Notes: generated by a model from the sequence alone, not told the origin. DNA of 28,886 bases from Bacteroidales bacterium (GCA_017651645.1 JAGCCO010000132.1:1-28886); one strand, 5' to 3'. Numbered from the stretch's first letter, positions 8,252-15,558 are shown. Numbers and translations are program-made.

Positions 8252-9016
8252 TTATCTCTTCTTGTTCTTTTTGAATTCGGCGGCGATGTATTCTTCCATG
8301 GCCATGGTCATGGAGGGTGCCGTCTGCGTGGGAGCGCGGAAGCTCAGCTCGAAGCCAGCGTCTATGATGGCCTGGCAGGTGGCCGCGCCGAAGCCTCCTA
8401 TGGCGACCTCTTTCTGCTCGAAGTCGGGGAAGTTCTCCTTGAGGGATTGTATGCCCATGGGGCTGAAAAAGACCAGCATGTCGTAGTCGTTGATTTTCAC
8501 CACGTCCTTCAGGTCGGCAGGCACCGTGCGGAACATCACGGCCTTGGTGAAATTGAGTTTGGCGGCGCTCAGGAGGTCGGTGGTGGAATCGGAACTGATG
8601 TCGGAGCAGCAGTAGAGGTATTTCTCGTCCTTGTGCTTCTTCATGATTTCGATGAGGTCGTTCAATGTCTGGTTACCGTAGAACACCTTACGCTTACGGT
8701 ACTGCACATAGCGTTGCAGATAGAAGGCCGTCGACTCGTTGATGCAGAAATACTTCAGTGTCTCGGGGACGTTGTAACGCATCTCTTTGGCGACCCTGAA
8801 GAAATGGTCGATGGCGTTACGGCTGGTGAGGATAATGGCAGTATATTCCGGAAGTTTGATGTGCTCCTGACGAAGTTCGCTCGCTGTGACGTCATCCAAT
8901 TTGATGAATTTCTCGAAAGTGAAGTTCACTCCATACTTCTTCGCCATATCAGCGAAAGGCGTCTTCGTTATGTCGGCCGGCTTGGGCTGTGACACCAAAA
9001 TTGACTTAATCTTCAT
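8252..9016 (-). CDS. hemD: Uroporphyrinogen-III synthase
   Basis: 254 residues from the ATG at 9016, which has an A/G-rich GGAAAAAAG just before it; a TTG start at 9043 is possible but would add a poor N-terminus. The fold is two alternating alpha/beta domains of the HemD family. IILTSRNAIDHFF (about 70-82) and LVFFSPMGIQSLKENF (about 183-198) are the paired Ser/Arg segments, and AIGGFGAATCQAIIDAGF (about 206-223) is the late glycine-rich turn. The enzyme cyclises hydroxymethylbilane to uroporphyrinogen III in tetrapyrrole synthesis. Sequence identity across HemD proteins is low, so the call rests on the pattern and on the neighbourhood: DUF4271 upstream and rnpA downstream, an arrangement I remember from Bacteroidota. 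No other haem genes are nearby. Confidence 0.87.
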   Translation of the reverse strand: MKIKSILVSQPKPADITKTPFADMAKKYGVNFTFEKFIKLDDVTASELRQEHIKLPEYTAIILTSRNAIDHFFRVAKEMRYNVPETLKYFCINESTAFYLQRYVQYRKRKVFYGNQTLNDLIEIMKKHKDEKYLYCCSDISSDSTTDLLSAAKLNFTKAVMFRTVPADLKDVVKINDYDMLVFFSPMGIQSLKENFPDFEQKEVAIGGFGAATCQAIIDAGFELSFRAPTQTAPSMTMAMEEYIAAEFKKNKKR

Positions 9017-9080
9017 CTTTTTTCCTAAATTAAGAACGTCCAAATACTCGTTTTTGCACCCAATTTACAAGCGTAACTCA

Positions 9081-9905
9081 CTAAAACACAGACCCGTTAC
9101 CGAAGTATCGGACACCTGCGACCAACAAGGTTGCAAGGGGTGCGATTTCGAGGGCGCAAAGATACAAAAAAATATAAAATGAAGACATTTTTGTAGCAAC
9201 TCTTGTTTCAATTATCCCCAAAATCCATCTGAAAACAGCCGCCAAGCCCAATAAACCCATGCCAACCCACACAAAATATTTTGTCGGATTATAGAGCAAA
9301 AGCAGGACGAGAGGGATCATCACGATAAGGGTGAAGATGGAAATGGAGAACTGCACCGACATCTGGCGGTCGACGGTGTCGCGGGTCTGGAAAAGCCAGT
9401 TGACGATATGCAGCATCAGGTAACGGAGCAGCACCCAAGCCGTCACCATCGCAGCGAGGGTCCAGAATACATCCCAGCCGTTGTATCTCATCACATCGTG
9501 GGAGAGCACCACGCAACTTTTCTGCACAAAGAGGGTGATGAGCAGGATGTAGCCCAAGGTGAACGACACGCAGAGGAAACTGCGCAACGGGTTCCACTCG
9601 CGCAACAACTGGTTGGTATGGGCCACGCCGCCCGGCACCGAGAGCACCTGACGGAACTGACGGGGATAGAGCTGCTTGTTGAGCACGATGAGGAGTAACA
9701 TCAGGCCCAGAAGCGCCAGATTCCAGCCCTGCAGTATCTCGTACGACACGCGCAACATGGGCGTCAACGTCCCACGGAAGCCCGAAGTAATGAAGCTGGG
9801 CACCACACTGTCGCAAGCAATTGTATCGGCAACTTTCAAAGTGTCAACGGCTTGCGGGGCATCCACAAAGGGATTGGTGTAGAATATGTCGGGATACTGG
9901 GGCAT
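9081..9905 (-). CDS. DUF4271 family integral membrane protein
   Basis: 274 residues from the ATG at 9905 (MPQYPDIFYTNPFVDA). A TTG start at 9959 would run through the promoter word and is unlikely. About five to seven hydrophobic segments follow a polar N-terminal 65 residues: LLGLMLLLIVL, a segment around YILLITLFV, DVFWTLAAMVTAWVLL, FTLIVMIPLVLLLLY, YFVWVGMGLLGLAAVFRW and the last helix near LATLLVAGVRY. The motif FLYLCALEIAPLA near the C-terminus is typical of this Bacteroidota family. The molecular function is not known. It is the first gene of the hemD-rnpA-yidD train and lies 64 bases upstream of hemD, so it is probably cotranscribed. It is divergent from pta. Confidence 0.85.
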   Translation of the reverse strand: MPQYPDIFYTNPFVDAPQAVDTLKVADTIACDSVVPSFITSGFRGTLTPMLRVSYEILQGWNLALLGLMLLLIVLNKQLYPRQFRQVLSVPGGVAHTNQLLREWNPLRSFLCVSFTLGYILLITLFVQKSCVVLSHDVMRYNGWDVFWTLAAMVTAWVLLRYLMLHIVNWLFQTRDTVDRQMSVQFSISIFTLIVMIPLVLLLLYNPTKYFVWVGMGLLGLAAVFRWILGIIETRVATKMSSFYIFLYLCALEIAPLATLLVAGVRYFGNGSVF

Positions 9906-9926
9906 GAAAACCGAACTATTAGGCTG

Positions 9927-9960
9927 CAAAAATAAAGGATTATTTGCAAACCAAGACAAA
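9927..9960 (-). promoter_or_regulatory. Promoter of the DUF4271-hemD-rnpA-yidD train
   Basis: The minus strand carries TATTTTTG at 9934-9927 (TAnnTTTG, -7) and TTTG at 9960-9957 (-33 type), 22 bases apart. Transcription would begin about 15 bases before the ATG at 9905, which supports that start over the TTG at 9959. Confidence 0.55.
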
Positions 9961-9975
9961 GTTTTTCTAACTTTG
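9943..9975 (+). promoter_or_regulatory. Promoter of pta-ackA
   Basis: TTTG (9943-9946) and TAACTTTG (9968-9975) are 21 bases apart, a good match to the Bacteroidota -33/-7 pair. The leader to the pta ATG would be about 55 bases. The element interleaves with the divergent promoter of the DUF4271 gene, so the two may compete. Confidence 0.6.
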
Positions 9976-9991
9976 CAGGTCTATTCATTGA

Positions 9992-10029
9992 AATCAACAA
10001 TTAAACAATAATCAATCAACAATTAAACA
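9992..10029 (+). repeat. 16-bp direct repeat in the pta leader
   Basis: AATCAACAATTAAACA occurs at 9992-10007 and again at 10014-10029, a period of 22 bases. It is A/T-rich, lies between the promoter and the ATG, and may be a slippage duplication or a pair of protein-binding sites. Confidence 0.6.
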
Positions 10030-10036
10030 TTACAAA

Positions 10037-11050
10037 ATGGATTTAATGCAAGAAATCATTGCCAATGCCCAGGCTAACAAGCAGCGCATTGTGCTCCCCG
10101 AGGGCGACGAGCCCCGTACCCTGAAAGCCGCCGATCGTCTTTTGGCTGACGGTGTCGCCGACATCATCCTCATCGGTCCCGCCGAGAAAATCAAGGAGAT
10201 GACCGCCGAGTTCGGTCTCCAAAACATCGGCAAGGCCCGCATCATCGACCCCAAGAACAACCCTGACAAGAAGAAATATGCCGACCTGCTTTACGAACTC
10301 CGTAAGGCCAAGGGCATGACCCCCGAGCAAGCCGACGACCTGGCCCAGAACTTCATGTATCTCGGCATCCTGATGGTCAAGGCTGGTGAGGCCGACGGTC
10401 TCGTCAGCGGTGCCCGCAGCACCACAGGCGACATGCTCCGTCCCGCCCTGCAGATCATCAAGACCGTGCCCGGCGTGACCTGCGTCAGCGGCGCCTTCAC
10501 GATGTTCCTGCCCGAGGGATGCCCCTACGGCACCAATGGCCGCATGGTCTTCGCCGACTGCGCCGTCACGCCCATGCCGACGGCCGAGCAGCTGGCCGAA
10601 ATCGCCATCTGCACCGCCGACACCGCCAAGGCCATCGCCAAGATCGACCCCATCACCGCCATTTTGAGCTTCTCCACCAAGGGCAGCGCCAAGCATGAGG
10701 TGGTCGACAAGGTCATCGAGGCCACGCGTATCGCCAAGGAGCGTCGTCCCGACCTCCTCTTGGACGGTGAGTTGCAGGCTGATGCCGCCATCGTGCCTTC
10801 AGTGGGTTCGAGCAAAGCCCCAGGCAGCCCTGTCGCCGGCAAGGCCAACACCCTTGTGTTCCCCTGTCTCGAAGTGGGTAACATCGCTTATAAGCTTGTC
10901 CAACGTCTGGCTGGCGCTGAAGCCGTCGGTCCCGTGCTGCAAGGCCTTGCCAAGCCCTGCAACGACCTCAGCCGCGGCTGTTCGATTGACGATGTCTACA
11001 AACTGGTGGCTATCACCTGTAATCAGGCTATTGCACAGAAACAAAAATAA
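10037..11050 (+). CDS. pta: Phosphate acetyltransferase
   Basis: 337 residues, the short, single-domain Pta type without the DRTGG/regulatory N-terminus of E. coli Pta. It interconverts acetyl-CoA + phosphate and acetyl phosphate + CoA in the cytosol. The N-terminus RIVLPEGDEPRTLKAADRLL, the segment GEADGLVSGARSTTGDMLRPAL (about 117-138) and the late SSKAPGSPVAGKANTLVFPCLEVGNI (about 256-281) are family hallmarks; the Ser/Arg of SGARSTT and the Lys/Asn of GKAN are expected near the active site. The ATG at 10037 follows a purine-poor AT-rich leader. ackA follows after 86 bases, so the pair forms the classic acetate/ATP operon, but a 46-bp palindrome separates them. Confidence 0.96.
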   Translation: MDLMQEIIANAQANKQRIVLPEGDEPRTLKAADRLLADGVADIILIGPAEKIKEMTAEFGLQNIGKARIIDPKNNPDKKKYADLLYELRKAKGMTPEQADDLAQNFMYLGILMVKAGEADGLVSGARSTTGDMLRPALQIIKTVPGVTCVSGAFTMFLPEGCPYGTNGRMVFADCAVTPMPTAEQLAEIAICTADTAKAIAKIDPITAILSFSTKGSAKHEVVDKVIEATRIAKERRPDLLLDGELQADAAIVPSVGSSKAPGSPVAGKANTLVFPCLEVGNIAYKLVQRLAGAEAVGPVLQGLAKPCNDLSRGCSIDDVYKLVAITCNQAIAQKQK

Positions 11051-11056
11051 TAAAAC

Positions 11057-11102
11057 GTTGGTTGTGTAGAGACGCACGGCCGTGCGTCTCTACACAACCA
11101 AC
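11057..11102. repeat. 46-bp perfect palindrome between pta and ackA (repeat copy 1)
   Basis: Bases 11057-11102 are perfectly self-complementary with no spacer, centred on GGCC between 11079 and 11080. The inner arms are TGTAGAGACG and CGTCTCTACA, as in the two copies after ackA. It starts 6 bases after the pta stop and ends 34 bases before the ackA ATG. In RNA it would form a stem of about 20 bp. It has no T-tract, so it is probably not a simple terminator. Confidence 0.9.
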
Positions 11103-11136
11103 CAACATAAAAATCAAACAATTACAACCATTCAAT

Positions 11137-12342
11137 ATGAAAATCCTCGTTTTAAACTGCGGCAGTTCCTCCATCAAATATCAGCTGCTGGAAATGGAGA
11201 ACGCCAATTCATCGCGCCTGCTGGCCAAGGGCTTGCTGGAGCGCATCGGCCTCGAAATGGGCGAATTCACCCACAAATACAATGGCGAGAAATATTACGA
11301 ACAACTCCCCATCCCGAATCACACCGAAGGTATCAAGCTGGTGCTGAAGGCTTTGGTCGACCCGAAGATGGGGGTCATCAAGGACCTGAAGGAAATCAAC
11401 GCTGTCGGTCACCGCGTGGCCCACGGCGGCGAGAAGTTCTCCCACAGTGTTCTTATTGACGACCATGTCGTTGAAATGATCAAAGACCTCGTCGACCTTG
11501 CCCCATTACACAACCCAGGTGCTTTGCAAGGCATCGCAGCCATGAAGGAAGTGCTTCCCGGCATCCCGATGGCCGCTGTGTTCGACACCTCGTTCCACAG
11601 CACCATGCCGCCTGAGGCTTACCTCTATGCCGTGCCTTACGAATACTACGAGAAGTACCGTATCCGCCGCTACGGTTTCCACGGCACCAGCCACAAGTAC
11701 GTGGCCGAGAAGGCTGCTGCTTTCGTTGGCAAGGATTGGAAGAAGTCGAAGATCGTGACCTGCCACCTCGGCAGTGGTGCCTCCATCGCCGCCGTTGAAT
11801 ACGGCAAGTCGGTGGAGACCTCCATGGGATTCACACCTGTTGAGGGTCTCGTCATGGGCAGCCGCGCTGGCGACCTCGATGTGGGCGTCTTCATGTATAT
11901 CATGGACAAGGAAGGCTACACGACCAAGGAGATGAACACCTTAGTTAACAAGAAGTCCGGTCTCGTGGGCATCACGGGCGGCAAACAGGATATGCGTGAC
12001 GTGCGCGCCGCTAAGGAAGAAGGCGACGAGCGTTGCACTTATGCCTTCAATATGTTCGCCCACCGCGTGAAGAAATATATCGGTGCTTACATGGCCGTGA
12101 TGAACGGTGCTGACATCATCGTGATGACGGGCGGCATCGGTGAAAACGCATGGTTCATGCGTGAGGCCATCCTTGAGAACATGGAAGGCCTCGGCATCGA
12201 GTTTGACCCAGCGATGAACAAGGAAACCATCGGTGACGCAGGCGTCATCTCTCTGCCTAACTCCAAGGTCACCGTGGTGGTATATCCTACTGACGAAGAA
12301 TTCGTCATCGCGCAGGATACTTATAATTTGGTGACGAAATAA
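11137..12342 (+). CDS. ackA: Acetate kinase
   Basis: 401 residues, the usual length. It makes ATP and acetate from acetyl phosphate and ADP in the cytosol, the step after Pta. The N-terminus MKILVLNCGSSSIKYQL is the first phosphate-binding loop of the ASKHA fold. Further signatures are VFDTSFHSTMP (about 148-158), GFHGTSHKYV (about 178-187), CHLGSGASIAAV (about 209-220), EGLVMGSRAGDLDVG (about 235-249) and MTGGIGENAWFMR (about 329-341). The ATG at 11137 was chosen because the family begins exactly there; an upstream in-frame extension starting at a TTG would have to be translated through the palindrome and has no family support. The gene is bracketed by three copies of one hairpin repeat and is convergent with the PAS gene. 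Confidence 0.97.
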   Translation: MKILVLNCGSSSIKYQLLEMENANSSRLLAKGLLERIGLEMGEFTHKYNGEKYYEQLPIPNHTEGIKLVLKALVDPKMGVIKDLKEINAVGHRVAHGGEKFSHSVLIDDHVVEMIKDLVDLAPLHNPGALQGIAAMKEVLPGIPMAAVFDTSFHSTMPPEAYLYAVPYEYYEKYRIRRYGFHGTSHKYVAEKAAAFVGKDWKKSKIVTCHLGSGASIAAVEYGKSVETSMGFTPVEGLVMGSRAGDLDVGVFMYIMDKEGYTTKEMNTLVNKKSGLVGITGGKQDMRDVRAAKEEGDERCTYAFNMFAHRVKKYIGAYMAVMNGADIIVMTGGIGENAWFMREAILENMEGLGIEFDPAMNKETIGDAGVISLPNSKVTVVVYPTDEEFVIAQDTYNLVTK

Positions 12343-12352
12343 TAAAATGCCG

Positions 12353-12384
12353 TTGTAGAGACGCGCCATGGCACGTCTCTACAA
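12353..12384. repeat. Palindromic repeat copy 2, downstream of ackA
   Basis: A 32-base inverted repeat centred on CCATGG, with arms TTGTAGAGACG and CGTCTCTACAA. The only mismatch is 12364 (C) with 12373 (A). It starts 10 bases after the ackA stop. The arms match copy 1, while the core differs yet is still nearly self-complementary. Confidence 0.85.
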
Positions 12385-12396
12385 GCAAATTGACAT

Positions 12397-12426
12397 TGTA
12401 GAGACGGTGTACACACCGTCTCTACA
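12397..12426. repeat. Palindromic repeat copy 3, between ackA and the PAS gene
   Basis: A 14-bp perfect stem (12397-12410 with 12413-12426) around the 2-base centre AC. The arms are TGTAGAGACG and CGTCTCTACA, and the core GTGT/ACAC differs from copies 1 and 2. It ends 4 bases before the stop codon of the convergent PAS gene. A short TTTT follows on the plus strand, so weak termination of ackA is possible. Confidence 0.85.
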
Positions 12427-12430
12427 TGTT

Positions 12431-12766
12431 TTATCCGCGGTCGTAATGTGGCATGTCTTCGGGCAGGATAATGGAAAATTCCACCAGTCCGCCGACTACC
12501 TGTTTGGCGTCGTCCTCGTACCAAGGCGTTTGGTAAATAAGTTTCTTCTTGCCTTTCTTTGAAATTGTGTAGACGTTGGTGGCAGCATCGTCCAAGAGAT
12601 GGCGGATGATTTGCTGCGAGCGTTCGTTGTGGCATTTCATCAGGTCGCGGCCACGTGCATCACCGTTCACTTCAAGGGAACTGTCGTTCTGATACAGAAT
12701 CTCGCCGTCCTTGGCACTGATGGTAATGGCTATATTCAAGCCTTTGAAGTAATCAAGTTGGTTCAT
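12431..12766 (-). CDS. Small single-domain PAS protein
   Basis: 111 residues, no signal peptide or membrane segment, so it is probably cytosolic. The pattern is a lone PAS fold. GLNIAITISAKDGEILYQNDSS is the first strand pair, GRDLMKCHNERSQQIIRHLLDD resembles the LxxCHxxxS helix of PAS domains in DUF438-type proteins, and KKLIYQTPWYEDDAKQVVGGLVEFSI forms the last strands. No kinase, cyclase or DNA-binding output domain is attached and none is encoded next door, so it may sense a ligand and act by binding a partner. It starts at an ATG preceded by its own TATCTTTG, diverges from the LptF/G gene and converges on ackA. The ligand and role are unknown. Confidence 0.75.
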   Translation of the reverse strand: MNQLDYFKGLNIAITISAKDGEILYQNDSSLEVNGDARGRDLMKCHNERSQQIIRHLLDDAATNVYTISKKGKKKLIYQTPWYEDDAKQVVGGLVEFSIILPEDMPHYDRG

Positions 12767-12785
12767 AGTGCGGGTATTTTTTCTG

Positions 12786-12793
12786 CAAAGATA
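12786..12793 (-). promoter_or_regulatory. Candidate -7 element of the PAS gene
   Basis: The minus strand reads TATCTTTG, 20 bases before the ATG at 12766, implying a leader of about 10-15 bases. It lies only 10 bases from the divergent element for the LptF/G gene. No clear -33 is seen. Confidence 0.5.
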
Positions 12794-12803
12794 GAAATTT
12801 TTC

Positions 12804-12811
12804 TAATTTTG
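12804..12811 (+). promoter_or_regulatory. Candidate -7 element of the LptF/G permease gene
   Basis: TAATTTTG matches TAnnTTTG and lies 17 bases before the GTG start at 12828. The short leader supports that start codon. It is back to back with the PAS-gene element. Confidence 0.5.
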
Positions 12812-12827
12812 CCGCGTTATTACACCA

Positions 12828-14324
12828 GTGAAGAAACTTTACCAATATATCACCAAATCGTTTTTAGGTACCTTCGTGCTCACCTTCTTCATCGTGGTGT
12901 TCATCTGGGTGATGCAGTTTGTATGGCTTTATGTAGACGATTTGGTAGGCAAAGGATTGGAGCTCAAAATTATAGCCGAGTTACTATTCTATACTTCCAT
13001 CACTGCCATTCCCATGTCGCTGCCCTTGGCCCTGTTGCTTGCCTTGTTGATGTGCTTTGGCAACCTTGGTGAACACTACGAGTTAGTGGCCATGAAAGCC
13101 TCGGGCATCTCCATGTGGCGTGTCATGAGGCCACTATTAGTTTTCTCACTGATGCTCAGTATCTTGGCTTTCTTCATTTCCAACAGCCTCATTCCCATTG
13201 CCACCCTCAAATGGCGCACACTGCTAACCGACGTACAACGGCAGAAGTTGGCTTTCAACATCAAGGAAGGCATTTTTTACAAGGACATTGACAACTATGT
13301 CATTTATGTGGACAAGAAAGGCAAAGACGGTAGCCACATCTACGGTGTCAAGATTTACGACCATACCGACCATCAAGGCAACACCAAAATCATCTCCGCC
13401 GACTCGGGCATGATGGCCATGAGCCCCAACCAACGCAGCATCATCTTCACACTTTACAACGGCCACAACTACACAGATCTCACTACAGGCGACTACAAGG
13501 AGACCCGTCCTTTCGAACGAATGTCGTTCAAAGAGGAGCAACTCAAGTTCAGTTTGGCTTCATTCGACATGACCCGTTCAAACGAGGAGATGTACAAGTC
13601 CTACCATCAGATGATGAACATACGCCAGCTTTCTACCTCTATGGACTCGTTGAAAATACGTCTTGACAACAAGCAAGAGACTTTCACACAAGGCTTTGAA
13701 CGACGATGGGCCAACTACAACAGCTACCATACAGACCATCCCATAGAAAACACTGCTGAATCCAGCGCCGACCGCCTCGTTGCCGATACCTGTATTAAGT
13801 TAAGTTGGCCGCTTTTGGACCAATATGATGACGAGACTCGTTCCGCCATTGCTAAGATTGCGATGGGCACCGCCCAGAATGCCAAAGACAACGTGGCTTT
13901 CAACAAGACAGACCTTAACTACCAAGTCGAGAACATCAACAAACACAGGAAAGAGTGGCACAAGAAGTTCACCTTGAGCATCGCCTGTCTCATCTTCTTC
14001 TTCATCGGGGCACCGTTGGGCAGCATCATCCGCAAAGGCGGGTTGGGCTTGCCTGTAGTCATCTCAGTGCTCTTTTTCATTGTCTACCATCTCATCTCCA
14101 CCATCGCCGAGCGCATGGCGGTGTTTGGCGACCTCAACATGTTCCTCGGCGTGTGGCTCTCGTCGCTTGTGCTGCTTCCTGTCGGGCTGTTCTTCACCTT
14201 CAAGGCCACGACCGATGCCGCCCTCTTCGATGGCGACAGCTGGAAGAAGTTTTTTCAGAGACTTTTCAAACGCCATAAATCCCCTGACCTTTCGGTCCCT
14301 GAGCCTGTCGAAGGGCCGAAATAA
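12828..14324 (+). CDS. LptF/LptG (YjgP/YjgQ) family permease
   Basis: 498 residues from a GTG start that has MKKLYQYITKSFLGTF, the normal N-terminus of the family; no ATG nearby fits. Membrane helices are at about 12-36, 52-78 and 102-124, then about 380-402, 408-428 and 437-460, the 3+3 layout of LptF/G. HYELVAMKASGIS (83-95) is the coupling segment that contacts the LptB ATPase. A large periplasmic beta-jellyroll region of about 250 residues lies between (FYKDIDNYVIYVDKKG); it is longer than in E. coli LptF/G, as is usual for this phylum. The protein should take LPS from the inner membrane towards the outer membrane. The last ten or so residues (SVPEPVEGPK) are encoded by a repeat-like hairpin. 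A glycosyltransferase gene starts 11 bases later. Confidence 0.9.
   Translation: MKKLYQYITKSFLGTFVLTFFIVVFIWVMQFVWLYVDDLVGKGLELKIIAELLFYTSITAIPMSLPLALLLALLMCFGNLGEHYELVAMKASGISMWRVMRPLLVFSLMLSILAFFISNSLIPIATLKWRTLLTDVQRQKLAFNIKEGIFYKDIDNYVIYVDKKGKDGSHIYGVKIYDHTDHQGNTKIISADSGMMAMSPNQRSIIFTLYNGHNYTDLTTGDYKETRPFERMSFKEEQLKFSLASFDMTRSNEEMYKSYHQMMNIRQLSTSMDSLKIRLDNKQETFTQGFERRWANYNSYHTDHPIENTAESSADRLVADTCIKLSWPLLDQYDDETRSAIAKIAMGTAQNAKDNVAFNKTDLNYQVENINKHRKEWHKKFTLSIACLIFFFIGAPLGSIIRKGGLGLPVVISVLFFIVYHLISTIAERMAVFGDLNMFLGVWLSSLVLLPVGLFFTFKATTDAALFDGDSWKKFFQRLFKRHKSPDLSVPEPVEGPK
14290..14321. repeat. REP-like hairpin forming the 3' end of the LptF/G gene
   Basis: TTTCGG + CCCT (14290-14300, one bulged T at 14296) pairs with AGGG + CCGAAA (14312-14321), a 10-bp stem with an 11-base loop, GAGCCTGTCGA. 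The core CCCTGAGCCTGTCGAAGGG is a word I remember as a widespread intergenic repeat in many bacterial genomes. Here it includes the last codons of the permease and reaches the stop. Confidence 0.7.
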
Positions 14325-14335
14325 AGAATAAAACC

Positions 14336-15553
14336 ATGAAAATACTCCTACTCTGCAATAAACCTCCCTACCCTGCCTCAGAAGGCGGCCCCATGGCCAT
14401 GAACAGCATCATCACCGGACTGCTTGAGTCGGGGCATCAGGTCAAGATATTGGCAGTCAACAGCGAGAAGTACAAGGTCAAAGCCTCCGACATCCCCGAG
14501 GAGTATAGGCAAAAGACTGGCATCGAGCTCATCAACGTTGATTTAAAGGTAAGACCTTTGAAGGCGTTCCTCAACCTTTTCACCAAGAAGTCGTACCATG
14601 TGGAGCGTTTCATCTCGGAGCGTTTCAAAAAAAGGCTGACCGAGGTCCTCAAGAAAGAGCAGTTTGACGTGGTACAGTTGGAGATGCTTTATATGGCACC
14701 ATACGTGGAGACCATCCGCAAGCACAGCAAGGCCATGGTTGTGCTGCGTGCCCACAACGTGGAACACAAAATCTGGGAACGCATCGCCAAGGAGACGAAG
14801 TTCTTCCTCAAACGTTGGTATATCAACCACTTGGCCAAGACCTTGAAGGAGTATGAGCTCAACGCCCTTGAGACCATGGATGGCATCGCAGCCATCACAC
14901 GCAAAGACGCCGCCTTCTTCCGCAAATACTGCTCCAAGCCCGTCATTGACATCCCGTACGGTGTTTATCCCGAGGAGTTTACGCCAAAATCCGAGTTCGA
15001 AGGTAAGCCCAGGTTCTACCACATCGGATCCATGAACTGGATGCCCAACGAGGAAGGCATACGCTGGTTCATCGACGAGGTGCTGCCCAAGACGGTGGAA
15101 AAGGTGACCGACTTCGTGTATCATCTGGCAGGCCGCAACATGCCCGAATGGCTTACAACACTTCAGAATCCACACATTGATGTCATCGGGGAAGTGCCTG
15201 ACGCCAAAGCCTTTGTGGCCCAACATGATGTAGCCATCGTGCCCTTGCTTTCGGGCAGCGGCATCCGCATCAAAATCATCGAATCCATGGCCATGGGCAA
15301 GACTGTCATTACCACCCGCGTGGGAGCAGAGGGCATACTTTATGACGAAGATGTCAACATCATCATCGCCGAGAACAAGGCCAAGATGGTGGAAGCCATC
15401 CGCGCCATCAACGAGAGCCCCGAAACCGCCATGCGCATCGGTCAGGCCGCAAGGAAACTCGTTGAAGAGAGCTATGACAACCGCAAGATCATCGCCCGTT
15501 TGTTGATGTTTTATGAGCAGATTAAGCCGGGGAGTAAGATTAGTTTCCTATAA
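14336..15553 (+). CDS. GT4-family glycosyltransferase (first of two)
   Basis: 405 residues with no signal peptide; GT-B fold expected. The N-terminal half opens with MKILLLCNKPPYPASEGGPMAM, the glycine-rich acceptor-side loop, and contains RAHNVEHKIWERIA (about 138-151). The C-terminal half has HIGSMNWMPNEEGIRWF (about 231-247) and the nucleotide-sugar site LLSGSGIRIKIIESMAMGKTVITT (about 304-327), including the GT4 glutamate. It uses an activated sugar to extend a glycan; donor and acceptor cannot be told. The gene starts 11 bases after the LptF/G permease and is probably cotranscribed with it, which suggests LPS or another surface glycan. The next gene is a related glycosyltransferase, so the pair may add successive sugars. 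Confidence 0.88.
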   Translation: MKILLLCNKPPYPASEGGPMAMNSIITGLLESGHQVKILAVNSEKYKVKASDIPEEYRQKTGIELINVDLKVRPLKAFLNLFTKKSYHVERFISERFKKRLTEVLKKEQFDVVQLEMLYMAPYVETIRKHSKAMVVLRAHNVEHKIWERIAKETKFFLKRWYINHLAKTLKEYELNALETMDGIAAITRKDAAFFRKYCSKPVIDIPYGVYPEEFTPKSEFEGKPRFYHIGSMNWMPNEEGIRWFIDEVLPKTVEKVTDFVYHLAGRNMPEWLTTLQNPHIDVIGEVPDAKAFVAQHDVAIVPLLSGSGIRIKIIESMAMGKTVITTRVGAEGILYDEDVNIIIAENKAKMVEAIRAINESPETAMRIGQAARKLVEESYDNRKIIARLLMFYEQIKPGSKISFL

Positions 15554-15558
15554 ATTAT

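Noticed and set aside
9157..9164. TATCTTTG on the minus strand inside the 3' end of the DUF4271 gene as a hemD promoter
   Set aside because: It matches the -7 word but encodes a Tyr-Leu-Cys stretch of the conserved C-terminus and has no -33 partner; chance is more likely, though an internal promoter cannot be excluded.
9906..9959. Earlier TTG start for the DUF4271 protein
   Set aside because: The region contains the -7 promoter word on the same strand, so it is probably not transcribed.
11062..11136. N-terminal extension of AckA from an in-frame TTG
   Set aside because: It would be translated through the palindrome, and acetate kinases begin at the MKILVLNCGSSS segment, which has its own ATG at 11137.
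11057..12426. CRISPR array suggested by repeated arms around ackA
   Set aside because: Only three palindromic units, unequal spacing, a whole gene between two of them and no cas genes.
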